Below, piece by piece: positions 17,571 through 26,140 of a DNA stretch of 64,000 nt. The notes beneath the pieces were generated by a model that had not been told where the DNA came from, made no database searches, and saw only the letters and a list, made by a program, of their open reading frames with translations. Location: the NCBI GenBank assembly GCA_963831235.1, contig CAWHPS010000035.1, forward strand, positions 186,001 to 250,000, in the 5' to 3' direction. A program made the position numbers and the translations under genes. Within the stretch, counting starts at the first letter, position 1. Each line of letters opens with the position of its first letter. This DNA comes from CAWHPS01 sp963831235. Lineage in GTDB: Bacteria; Fibrobacterota; OXYB2-FULL-49-7; JAEUSG01.

Positions 17571-19400
17571 ATGCCATTTATCTTAATGCTGATTTGTTTT
17601 TCAACGCTCAATGCTGAAATTAGTGTGTCAGATCCTGCTTTTAAATTTAATTCACTTTATGATTATCTTATACTTGTTCCAAATGATTCAGGAATCAAAT
17701 TGGAGGCGAATCGGCTTGCCGAAATAAAATGGGAAAAAGGACTTAAAACAACAATTGTCAATCTGGATTCTATTTCCAATAATGGCCACGGTTTTGATTT
17801 ACCGAATAAAATAAGAAACTTTTTTAAAACAGCTTATTATGACTGGGGAATAACCTGGGTGCTTATTATGGGAGATTATAACCATATACCAGCGAGAAAA
17901 ATAGGATATGATACTGTAAATACAGATCTTTATTATTCATGTCTTGAAAGTGAGTGGACAATGGACACGGATTCCTTATATGGTAATGTTCCCACTTATC
18001 CTTCTTATCAGATGGAATGCCAAACAGATTCTTTGGGGTTTGTTACATGTGAAAAATTAAGACTGACCAACCTGTTCGATGATGTTTTGCCTGATATTTA
18101 TGTCGGAAGGCTGCCTGTTGGAAACCAACAAGAGGCCAAGATCATGGTAGATAAGATTATTCTTTACGGAAATACTCCGCAAAACAGTGCATTCACTACT
18201 TCTATGCTCCTGTTAGGGGAGATTTACGATTATCGCAGTTACAGCGACAAAGATGCTATTCCAGTAGCAATTTCAACGAATTACTGGCATTATAAGATAA
18301 AAGGCACTTATCAAGCAAAGAATTCAAAATTCAATAATTTTAATTTTACTGAAATTTATGAAGACTCGATTGCACCTGATGGCCGTATTATAGGAGATAC
18401 GATATTTCGTGGAACAGATGTTTACAAAAAAGAACTTTCCAAAGGTTATAATCTTGTTTATTATCTTGGCCATGGATGTCCTCTTTCATGGCAAACCTGT
18501 TCTTTTAGGGAACCAAGGGGGGATTTATTCCTGTCGGATGTGGACGAGCTTGCATCCCCAACCTTTATGAATATCATAACACTTTCATGCCAAACCATGG
18601 GTTTCAAGAATGATTCTTGCATTGCAAAACATTTCTTAACCAACCCTAATGGTGGTGCCGTCTCTTATGTGGGTAGCACTACAGCATTGTTAGCAATCAA
18701 TCCTTTTCCTTATTACCTGTCAACAAACTTGGCAATAAAAGAAGTGAATAGAATCGGGCAGGCCTTTTCTCTTGCTCAAATAGGAGTGTATAAAACATGC
18801 AACACAGCTTATGCTTCTTCAGCTTATCAGTTTTGGGGTGATCCTGAATTGGAAATTTGGACGAAAAATATTACAGATGCGGATACATTTGAAATTAACG
18901 AATCTAGAATAGGTTCTGATAGGTGCCAGATAAGCGTATTACCTCAGCTAGACAGTGTTTTAATCTGTATGTATAAGAAAGATGAAATATTTAAACGGGG
19001 CTATACTCATAACGGCAGTATTGTATTTGATGGTATTTCATTTGATCTGTTACAGGTTACAATTACAGCCACAAAACATGATTATCTTCCTTCCCGGAAA
19101 ATTCTAGATTTGTATGATATTGGAATAGAAGAAAAGCTTGATGCCCATTTTCCCGATATGGCAGTGAATATATCCCCGAACCCTTTTTGTGAGATTGCAA
19201 ATATTTCCTGTTTTTTAAAACTAAATCAAGTTGGACATATAGACATTTTGGACATTGCGGGAAAAAAGCTTTTTTCGCAAGAGATCACTTGTTCAGGAGT
19301 GTATAAATGGAATGCTCATTACATGCCAAGCGGGCTTTACTTTTTAAAAGCCGTGATTGGGGAAAAGCAGTATTCAAGGAAGTTGCTTCTTATGAGGTGA
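17571..19400 (+). CDS. Gingipain-like C25 cysteine peptidase with T9SS sorting domain
   Basis: A secreted cysteine protease. The signal peptide (MPFILMLICFSTLNA) favours the ATG at 17571 over a TTG at 17547. The C25 fold is shown by DIYVGRLPVGN, the catalytic His H301 in YYLGHGCP and the nucleophile C340 in ITLSCQTMG, followed by GGAVSYVGST. The last ~80 residues (ISPNPF ... GLYFLKAVIG ... YSRKLLLMR) match a type A C-terminal sorting domain of the type IX secretion system. C25 members often mature T9SS cargo (PorU) or act as exported proteases; the C-terminal domain favours exported. At 609 aa it is shorter than PorU. Confidence 0.88.
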   Translation: MPFILMLICFSTLNAEISVSDPAFKFNSLYDYLILVPNDSGIKLEANRLAEIKWEKGLKTTIVNLDSISNNGHGFDLPNKIRNFFKTAYYDWGITWVLIMGDYNHIPARKIGYDTVNTDLYYSCLESEWTMDTDSLYGNVPTYPSYQMECQTDSLGFVTCEKLRLTNLFDDVLPDIYVGRLPVGNQQEAKIMVDKIILYGNTPQNSAFTTSMLLLGEIYDYRSYSDKDAIPVAISTNYWHYKIKGTYQAKNSKFNNFNFTEIYEDSIAPDGRIIGDTIFRGTDVYKKELSKGYNLVYYLGHGCPLSWQTCSFREPRGDLFLSDVDELASPTFMNIITLSCQTMGFKNDSCIAKHFLTNPNGGAVSYVGSTTALLAINPFPYYLSTNLAIKEVNRIGQAFSLAQIGVYKTCNTAYASSAYQFWGDPELEIWTKNITDADTFEINESRIGSDRCQISVLPQLDSVLICMYKKDEIFKRGYTHNGSIVFDGISFDLLQVTITATKHDYLPSRKILDLYDIGIEEKLDAHFPDMAVNISPNPFCEIANISCFLKLNQVGHIDILDIAGKKLFSQEITCSGVYKWNAHYMPSGLYFLKAVIGEKQYSRKLLLMR

Positions 19401-19740
19401 TTAGAAATACTGGGGCATCGTACTTTTTCATGGGTACCCACTATATGTTGGAAAAAGACATTCTTGTCAAATTACCAAACCCACCCCTGCCCCTCCCTTT
19501 TTCTTGGGGGAAAAAGGGAGGGGGGTTTGTGGGATGGGTTTCCAGTTGGCTAATGTCATATATACAACTGGTTGTACTGACCCATTGAAACACGCGATGC
19601 GCCGAAATAATATTTGGAGGATATGATTTTTTCAATTAAAACAGCTTGTGTTAAGTATATTTTCCCGCGGAACTTGCATGAGTGGGATTTTTATTTTAAC
19701 ATGATGCTTACCGCATCTTTCTAAAAGTTGATAAATTAAT
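19401..19740. other. Gene-free stretch holding a CCCCTCCC hairpin
   Basis: No credible gene. It contains the hairpin repeat at 19477-19540 and otherwise AT-rich sequence leading to the glycosidase gene. Confidence 0.5.
19477..19540. repeat. Dispersed hairpin repeat, copy 1
   Basis: A 13-bp perfect stem (CCCCTCCCTTTTT / AAAAAGGGAGGGG, 19490-19502 and 19511-19523) is flanked by outer sequence AAACCCACCCCTG on the left and GGGATGGGTTT on the right. The same architecture recurs at 49308-49360, so this is a repeat family rather than a chance terminator. Confidence 0.7.
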
Positions 19741-20841
19741 ATGCGTTTAATTTGTATTTGTTTTATAAATTTTACCTGTTTTGCCTTGTTAATGTTCTCT
19801 GCCTGCTCAACACATCCTACACAGCCTGTTATTACACCTCCCGGCCCAGACAGTATTATTCTTGGACCGGATTCCGCATATTTTATCTCGGGAATTAATT
19901 ATCCCTGGTTAAATTATGGTCATGATTTCGGGCTTGCATCATGGCAAAACAGCTTTTGGCCCCATGATGGTATAAGCCAAACTGACAGCAAATCAAAGAT
20001 TGATTCACAGTTTGCTTTTTTAGAATCAAAACATGTAAGATTTTTACGTTGTTTTGCTTTTTGTGACGGCCGTTCTTCTCCTGAATTTGATTCGTCAGGA
20101 TTTGTAACAGGATTTGACTCGCTTTTTTATACAGACATGGATACTTTTTTAAACCTGTCTTCGAGGCATTCCATTCGCCTTATAATGGTTTTGACGGATT
20201 ATCTTTTATTTGATACCTTGAAAATAATTGATGGCGTCCATCTTGGCGGTCACTCTGACATTGTTTTGGATTCACTAAAACAACAATCATTCATCAAGCT
20301 GTGCTTAAAACCGTTTATTGCACGATATGGTAATTCAAAAAGTATCGCTGCATGGGAAATCATGAATGAGCCTGAATGGATGATTACGGAATTGGGTGGT
20401 TCCGGTAAAATGAGCAGTGTTCCAATTTCAAAAACTAAATCCTTTTTCTTAAAATGCGTCAATGAGTGCAGAGACCTTTCCACAAAACCAATAACACTCG
20501 GATCCTCAAAAGCCGAATGGCTGCGATATTGGATTGGAATGGGTTTTTCCTTCTATCAAGTACATAACTACTCAATTGACCGATCCTATCCTCCATTTAT
20601 ATTTAAATCTGCACTTAAGATTGATGGCCCGGTCCTTTTAGGCGAGTTTCCCACGAATACTTCAGTGTCTATATTTACCGAATATATGAATAATGCCTGG
20701 AATAATGGATATGCAGGGGCATTGGGATGGAGTTTAAATGGGCAGGATCTTTATTCCGGTTTTGGATTGCCTGAAATAGCAGATGCATTTGAAACCTGGA
20801 GTGAAGTAAATTCCATAAGATTGGCAAAGGCTGATTGGTAA
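19741..20841 (+). CDS. GH5-like glycoside hydrolase lipoprotein
   Basis: A lipobox (LMFSACST, Cys ~21) marks a lipoprotein. The body is a clan GH-A TIM-barrel glycosidase: N-terminal HVRFLRCFAF strand, LIMVLTDY, acid/base E210 in WEIMNEPEW, HNYS, and nucleophile E302 in VLLGEFP. Such enzymes cleave beta-1,4 glycans (cellulose, mannan); substrate cannot be assigned. With the preceding lipoprotein and protease genes it forms a secreted/surface set between the two large IS copies. Confidence 0.85.
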   Translation: MRLICICFINFTCFALLMFSACSTHPTQPVITPPGPDSIILGPDSAYFISGINYPWLNYGHDFGLASWQNSFWPHDGISQTDSKSKIDSQFAFLESKHVRFLRCFAFCDGRSSPEFDSSGFVTGFDSLFYTDMDTFLNLSSRHSIRLIMVLTDYLLFDTLKIIDGVHLGGHSDIVLDSLKQQSFIKLCLKPFIARYGNSKSIAAWEIMNEPEWMITELGGSGKMSSVPISKTKSFFLKCVNECRDLSTKPITLGSSKAEWLRYWIGMGFSFYQVHNYSIDRSYPPFIFKSALKIDGPVLLGEFPTNTSVSIFTEYMNNAWNNGYAGALGWSLNGQDLYSGFGLPEIADAFETWSEVNSIRLAKADW

Positions 20842-20890
20842 AATGAAAAACATACTCATAAGGCTGCATGGCAACCTTTGCTAATGTTTT

Positions 20891-21018
20891 TGCCGGCCAC
20901 GGAGGGCCGGCATTGTTCTATGTTCCGGGATGTTTTAGTTATAGGCGCACCCCGTCCCTGGGGTGCGCCAAAATAAAGGGCGATCCACCAGAACAGTCGG
21001 CGGCGTCCCTGCCGCCGA
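20891..21018. repeat. Cluster A of GC-rich hairpins with conserved 8-nt loop
   Basis: Three perfect hairpins lie in AT-rich DNA: TGCCGGC/GCCGGCA with loop CACGGAGG (20891-20912), GGCGCACCC/GGGTGCGCC with loop CGTCCCTG (20944-20969), and TCGGCGG/CCGCCGA with loop CGTCCCTG (20997-21018). Read on the proper strand all loops fit CSTCNSTG. A matching cluster is at 45316-45460. They follow the glycosidase gene and precede IS copy 2. Confidence 0.8.
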
Positions 21019-21297
21019 ACACCTTAGAAATGAAAGAATTTGCTTATTGAACGGATTGGAATATATTTATTCTTTGTTTACATTTTTAACCGCAAATGTT
21101 GCCATGCACTATACTCTCAATGACTTTGGAAATCTGCGATTCAGACAGTAAAAAACGCCTTACCGGGGTAACAATACCCCCAAACACCCGTTTATCTCTG
21201 TAATCAGTCCCTGTTCAACGTAGTTTTCCATCTGACCATTAATCAAAAAGCGGATTATTTTTAAGGGATGTCATTTTGTGCGATATTTTCTTGCTTG

Positions 21298-21331
21298 TCT
21301 GGTATGTATAATAGTATATTAGCATACCAGA
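21298..21331. promoter_or_regulatory. Inverted repeat over promoter and start of orfA (copy 2)
   Basis: Same TCTGGTATG / CATACCAGA arms and enclosed TATAAT as at 11296-11329 in copy 1. Confidence 0.6.
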
Positions 21332-21766
21332 TGAAACCAGATGCAAGCCGCCTCAAGCAATTAATTCGAGAATTCGAGGAATCCCGTTTGGCTTATGTGC
21401 AAGACATTTTGCAAGAGCAAGGACCTGCTGCGCAGCGGCTCCTTGGTTACCATCCGGCGCAAGTGTGGCAAACCTAACTGCCGGTGCGCCACCGGTGAAG
21501 GACATTCCGCTACCTACTTGTCCACAAAGCAAAGCGGCAAAACCAGGATGGTTTATCTCTCCGCCATTTGTTTAAAGACAGTAGCCCAGCAAGCCCGCAG
21601 CTACCGCCGTTTTAGTAAAAACCGGGCTACTTTGGTTAAACTAGCCCGGCAATCGTTGCAACACATTGATCGCTTACAGGAAATGCTTCAAACCACGACA
21701 TCCATTGTTAATAAGAAGAAAAGAACCGCTGGTACAAACCGCAAAAAGCGGAAAGGAAGGGGCTGA
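21331..21766 (+). pseudogene. Frameshifted IS accessory gene orfA (copy 2)
   Basis: Compared with copy 1, a single extra G near 21427 (ACCTGCTGCGC against ACCTCTGCGC) shifts the frame after QEQGP, so translation from the normal start ends at 21477, losing the cysteine motif. The remainder stays open in the other frame to 21766. Either the copy is damaged or the two frames are joined by frameshifting; with an intact sister copy, mutation or sequencing error is simplest. Confidence 0.8.
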
Positions 21767-21767
21767 T

Positions 21768-23450
21768 ATGGATTTGGTTGTATTCGAAGAAAACAAAACC
21801 ATGGTCTTGCAAGCATTGAAAGAGGGAGAGTTTGATTATATTGAGGCGGCCAACGAGGCTTTCGAGACCGATTTTTTCAAGCACATTGGAGCCAAAAAGA
21901 TTCTTGAGCAGGCCGCGCAGACTTATCCAACGCCCCGAAAGAAGGAAGAGGTTCCCCTGTGGCTCTATATTGCCAGCGAGTTGACGATGCGGTTACATGG
22001 CGTACACAGTTTTCATGGCTACCCCATGGTGGTGCGGACAGGGGGCATGCTCAATGCCTTTTTTCCAAAGAATGCCCAGCCTGTAGTCCATCCGGACACC
22101 AAAGATATCACACTGGCCTGCGAGGGGTTCAATAATAAGAATGAATATGATCGCGAGACACCCTGTGATCAGGATTTTCTTCGCAAGCTTGCCAAAGGTA
22201 CCAGTGCGGAAGCATTGACACAGTGGTTTAACAACGATATTGCTCGTATTTTACGCTCACAGCGTGCCTTTGACAAGGAAGGTATTTTCATCGGAGACGC
22301 CTCCTACCTGTTTGTCCCGGACAATCCCAATTATGAAGGTTCCAAACTTTTGCTTTTTGATGAAAACAACCACCCTGTCAAACAGGAAGACTTCCATAAA
22401 ATGTCTGACGAGCGCAAGGCGCGTTGTCAGTGGAAACGGTGCTATAAAATGGTCACACTGATGCATACTAATGCAAAGATGGAATATTTTCTTCTCGTGG
22501 GCGTCAGGGTGGTCTCTGGTGAAGAGCATGAATGCCCATTATTCTACGAACTTTTAAGGGAATTTATCAAAGCCGTAGGAAAAGGCGTTGTGAAAGAATT
22601 GATTCTTGATCGTGGCTTCCTTGATGGGGAGGAAATCTCACGAAACAAGAAGGAGTATGCTATCGACACACTCATTCCGGTACGCAAAAATATGGACGTA
22701 TATACCGACGCAATGCCGTTATTCGAACGACCCGATGTCAAGTGGGTTGTTTGCGAGGAACCAAAGGAAGAAAAAGAGACGCCACGTCCGATACGGTTGA
22801 AGCCCATGGTTATAAGAAAGAGGGAACAAAAAAGACAGGAAACCTTGGAAAAGAATAAAGCAGAACAACCGGCTCCACCGCCCGATACCGTCATTGTAAA
22901 GAAAGAGGCTGCGGCTATCGGCAACTTTACCAGTTGGTCCACCTGCACCGTGCCATTGACTGTCATCGCCAATAAGGAGCATTATGCTGATGGACACGAA
23001 AATACATGGTTACTGATCAGTACAAAGCAGATAAACGATCCTCCCGTGGCTGGGCGAAGATATCATTTGCGTACATCAATTGAAGAAAGATACCGGCAGC
23101 TAAAGTGCTTCAGCGATTTGGCAAGTTTTACTTCCCGCAATCTGTCACTTGTTGTCAATCAAATCGTCTTTACATTCCTGGCCTACAACCTGCTTCAACT
23201 GTATCTTTTCCGTATAGGACGGGAGGAGTTCAACGCAAAAACACCTTTAAGCATAAGACGGGAACTGTTGCCAGCGGCTAATCACTTCATTATCTTCAAA
23301 GAAAATTATTTTGGACTGTTTGCTCCTCTGGAGTTGATGCAACTGCTGACCATCGGGATAAAGGAAGAAGCGCGAAAGAAAATCGGCGAAAAGTGTCGTC
23401 GTCTGCGCCGTGAACTACCTGAACTGATGGGTAGTCCACGCCCGACATGA
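21768..23450 (+). CDS. IS4-like DDE transposase (copy 2)
   Basis: The 560-aa product reads the same as that of the copy at 11765, with the same catalytic motifs. The reading frame is intact although the IS itself is interrupted downstream (23663) by the ISL3 element, which leaves only the last 40 bp and right inverted repeat on the far side. Confidence 0.92.
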   Translation: MDLVVFEENKTMVLQALKEGEFDYIEAANEAFETDFFKHIGAKKILEQAAQTYPTPRKKEEVPLWLYIASELTMRLHGVHSFHGYPMVVRTGGMLNAFFPKNAQPVVHPDTKDITLACEGFNNKNEYDRETPCDQDFLRKLAKGTSAEALTQWFNNDIARILRSQRAFDKEGIFIGDASYLFVPDNPNYEGSKLLLFDENNHPVKQEDFHKMSDERKARCQWKRCYKMVTLMHTNAKMEYFLLVGVRVVSGEEHECPLFYELLREFIKAVGKGVVKELILDRGFLDGEEISRNKKEYAIDTLIPVRKNMDVYTDAMPLFERPDVKWVVCEEPKEEKETPRPIRLKPMVIRKREQKRQETLEKNKAEQPAPPPDTVIVKKEAAAIGNFTSWSTCTVPLTVIANKEHYADGHENTWLLISTKQINDPPVAGRRYHLRTSIEERYRQLKCFSDLASFTSRNLSLVVNQIVFTFLAYNLLQLYLFRIGREEFNAKTPLSIRRELLPAANHFIIFKENYFGLFAPLELMQLLTIGIKEEARKKIGEKCRRLRRELPELMGSPRPT

Positions 23451-23721
23451 TTCAGCGGCAAATGAGAAACACCGCACGTCTATTCAATAATTCGTTCCAG
23501 AGAATCCGCACTTTGTTGCAGTGGGATTTTATTCCTGGCTGGTAAGATCGTTTGTAGCTTCAGATGTATTGACATATCCTGACTGGCCAATTTGTTCATG
23601 ACTCGCTTATTGTGGAACCTCAGCTAACCAATTTTTTGCCAGTTAATGCAACCTATATTATCGGATCAACTGCAATTGCAGTGGGTCTCACTCTATGAAA
23701 TGGATTTGAAACTCAATCAAA

Positions 23722-24933
23722 TCAGTGATTTCCCAGATTTCCGCATTTGCGGAGTATTTTAAGACGAAAATATTGCCAATCATGAAACCCATAAGCATTT
23801 TTCTTGATTGTCTTGACAACATTGTTGAACCCTTCACTCAGGCCGTTGGTACACCGGAGCTTGAAGAAATTCAGAATGCCAAATCGTCGACGGTTGAGCA
23901 TCTTGATGTAATCGAGGATTTCTTTAATACCGCTTTCCCGAGCACGGTGTTTCCACTCACTCAGTTCGGCGCGTGCTTGCCGGGGATTCATCCGGCGGAA
24001 AACAACCCGCAAATCCTCCTTGAGGATATACGCAGTGTTCAATGTTTCGTTTGCGGGCAAGCGGAGCAGGTCTTTGAGCCGGACACGTTGCGACTGCTTC
24101 AAATCTTCCCTTGGGCGCAAAAGCAAATAGCGGGAACCTTTCAAAAGGCGTCTCCCCTCTGGTGGAAGTTCGCTTTGGAGCCGTCGACGAATATTGTCGA
24201 TAGCCAAGCTCAGAGGCTTGATAACATGAAAATGATCGTAGACGATTTTGACGCGCGGACAACGAGCCCGGATTTCTGCTTCATAGGGGTTGTGCATGTC
24301 AATGACCACGCATCGAAGTCGGCGGCTTCGTTTTTGGCCAAACCAGCTGAAGAACTTTCGCAAGGTTGCTCGGTTGCGGTTTCGTCCCACCCAAATAACG
24401 CGGTGGCTTTCCAAATCGGTTACAATCGTCAGGTAGCGATGCCCTTTTTTCTCGGCCACTTCGTCGATACCCAGAATGGTAATTCCGTCCAAGTTCCGCT
24501 TTCTCAACAAACCAACGATATGGCGAATTTCAGCATCCTTGATTGTCCTCCAATCAGTTCCTGTCCAATCGGATACATCTTTCAATGTCGTACCACCTGT
24601 CAACTGAAACAGCCACCGCTCGTACCGACGAGTACATCGAGATTGGGGACGTGCTATTGGAAGAGAAACCCGACGAACTCCACATTGAGGACAGTCAATT
24701 CGATGTCGACAAACCCACAGCCAGACTTTATGCGGACCGATATTCAAATCTCGCAGACGAACCCATACATGATCGTAGTGATGTTGGAACGTCCGGCCAC
24801 ACCCATCGCACGTCCATTTGTGTTTCCTTGGTTCCAGCCAAATTTCAAGACTTTTCTTGTTGTGTCTTTTCCATGTAACTACACCATAACTTTGAAGTCC
24901 CAAGAACGAATTGATAATATTATCATTGGACAT
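23722..24933 (-). CDS. ISL3-family transposase
   Basis: The 403-aa product has the ISL3 layout: an N-terminal zinc-finger region with CDGCGRTF and CPQCG, an HTH segment, and the DDE core with LGIDEVAEKKGHRYLTI (first Asp), VVIDMHNPY and YDHFHVIKPL (middle), and LSEGFNNVVKTIKK (catalytic Glu). The AGGAG-preceded ATG at 24933 is used. The frame is intact and the ends are intact, so it may be mobile. Confidence 0.95.
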   Translation of the reverse strand: MSNDNIINSFLGLQSYGVVTWKRHNKKSLEIWLEPRKHKWTCDGCGRTFQHHYDHVWVRLRDLNIGPHKVWLWVCRHRIDCPQCGVRRVSLPIARPQSRCTRRYERWLFQLTGGTTLKDVSDWTGTDWRTIKDAEIRHIVGLLRKRNLDGITILGIDEVAEKKGHRYLTIVTDLESHRVIWVGRNRNRATLRKFFSWFGQKRSRRLRCVVIDMHNPYEAEIRARCPRVKIVYDHFHVIKPLSLAIDNIRRRLQSELPPEGRRLLKGSRYLLLRPREDLKQSQRVRLKDLLRLPANETLNTAYILKEDLRVVFRRMNPRQARAELSEWKHRARESGIKEILDYIKMLNRRRFGILNFFKLRCTNGLSEGFNNVVKTIKKNAYGFHDWQYFRLKILRKCGNLGNH

Positions 24934-25084
24934 CCCTCTGTCTCCTGGTTAAAGATTGTCACCAACAACCTTATACCAGAACGGGGGATGTCTTTTCAAC
25001 TTTTACTCACATCAATGATCCTTCGAATAGATTTTCATCTTACTATAGACGCAATACACATTTTGCTCTTGAACTGCAGTGAAA

Positions 25085-25143
25085 ATATTCCTTGGAAAAA
25101 GCCCCCCTGCTTTTTTGGAGCAGGGGCTTTTTCCAAGGAATAT
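25085..25143. repeat. Long hairpin in the ISL3 leader
   Basis: A 25-bp arm beginning ATATTCCTTGGAAAAAG pairs with its complement at the right (ending at 25143) with only a two-base bulge and a short T-rich loop. It lies between the right end of the ISL3 element and the transposase start, where it could block transcription entering from outside. Confidence 0.7.
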
Positions 25144-25340
25144 CATAGAGATAAGTGAAATAATAGGCTTAAGAAGAATGCTACAACCCTTGACATCGCG
25201 CTTTTAGCATGGGTACCCACTGCAATTGCAGAAGAACCATATTATCCGCACAAGGCAAAAACCTCTCCCCACTGTCTGAATCGCAATTGGAAATCTCCTT
25301 GATTAACTTTTCAATGAGATTGTATCTTCTTTAGGGATAA

Positions 25341-26132
25341 TTGATTAACAATATGCTATACGAAGTTGACTTGGAACTATTTAAAGGGCCGCTTGATCTT
25401 CTTCTTTACCTTGTGCGTAAAGAGGAGATAAATATCCGTGACATCGAGGTAAGCCGGATTACAGACCAATACCTGGCCTATCTCGACGTAATGAAGGAAT
25501 TGAACCTCGATATTGCCGGCGAATTCCTTGTAATGGCAGCAATCCTCATGCGCCTTAAGGCGCGCGAACTTTTACCCCAAAGTGTACGTGAAAAACTTGA
25601 GGATGATCCGGATTTTATTGATCGCGAAAAACTCATTAAGCAAATTGAGGAATATGAGCGTTTCAAGAAGATAGCGGATATGCTAAGAGAACGCGAGGAT
25701 GAGAATTACGGAGTGTTCTACAGGCCCAAACCCGAGGCAATTGAGCAGACAACGGATGATTTCCTGGCACAAAAGGATGTTGAGATCTATGATCTGATAA
25801 TAGCATTCAAGAATCTCATGGAAGCCGCTAAAAAAGAGACCATCTATTACATGGAAGCGGATTCCATAACAATTGACGACCGTATAGAACATGTCATGGC
25901 CCTCATGGCTGATAACAAGAAGTTGCCATTTACCGCGCTTTTCGAAGATGATAAGCGGAAACTTGTGATGGTGGTGACCTTCATGGCAATACTTGAACTT
26001 ATTAAAATGGGTCATATTACCTTTAAGCAGGACTCATTCTTAAGCGAAATAATGATATTTGAAAAGGAACAGGAGGATTTCGATGTTGTTCCTGAAACAA
26101 TGGACGTAGTAGAAATCCGTACCAAGGAATAG
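25341..26132 (+). CDS. scpA: Segregation and condensation protein A
   Basis: This is the kleisin subunit of the SMC-ScpAB chromosome condensation complex. The N-terminal signature (FKGPLDLLLYLVRKEEINIRDI) and following ITDQYLAYLD, plus LVMAAILMRLKARELLP, are diagnostic; the C-terminal winged-helix part holds VVTFMAILELIKMGHI. The length of 263 aa is normal. A TTG start at 25341 has AGGG five bases upstream; an ATG at 25353 is the alternative. scpB follows 8 nt later. IS copy 2 ends 46 bp before this start and may have displaced its native promoter. Confidence 0.95.
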   Translation: MINNMLYEVDLELFKGPLDLLLYLVRKEEINIRDIEVSRITDQYLAYLDVMKELNLDIAGEFLVMAAILMRLKARELLPQSVREKLEDDPDFIDREKLIKQIEEYERFKKIADMLREREDENYGVFYRPKPEAIEQTTDDFLAQKDVEIYDLIIAFKNLMEAAKKETIYYMEADSITIDDRIEHVMALMADNKKLPFTALFEDDKRKLVMVVTFMAILELIKMGHITFKQDSFLSEIMIFEKEQEDFDVVPETMDVVEIRTKE

Positions 26133-26140
26133 GAGATCTT

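Larger units (their letters stand above)
23663..25238 (-). mobile_element. Complete ISL3-family insertion sequence (1576 bp)
   Basis: Imperfect 24-bp inverted repeats begin GGATCAAC on the left and GGTTCTTC on the right (complement), then share CTGCAATTGCAGTGGGT (21 of 24 matching). The octamer ATATTATC at 23655-23662 and 25239-25246 is the target duplication, 8 bp as typical for ISL3. It carries one transposase gene on the minus strand. Confidence 0.95.
21134..25286 (+). mobile_element. Two-gene IS4-like insertion sequence, copy 2, interrupted by an ISL3-family IS
   Basis: This has the same ends as copy 1, flanked by TTGGAAAT at 21126-21133 and 25287-25294. Removing the inner ISL3 element and one of its target repeats leaves 2569 bp, one base more than copy 1, because of an extra G in orfA. 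Insertion took place about 50 bp upstream of scpA. Confidence 0.92.

Noticed and set aside
23725..25158. Plus-strand open frame of 477 codons
   Set aside because: It is the antisense of the ISL3 transposase gene and its translation shows no family motifs.
11132..25286. Composite transposon formed by the two IS4-like copies around 13.7-21.1 kb
   Set aside because: Each copy is flanked by its own target repeat (AAAATCAACA and TTGGAAAT), which shows two independent insertions; a composite unit would have matching repeats only at its outer ends.
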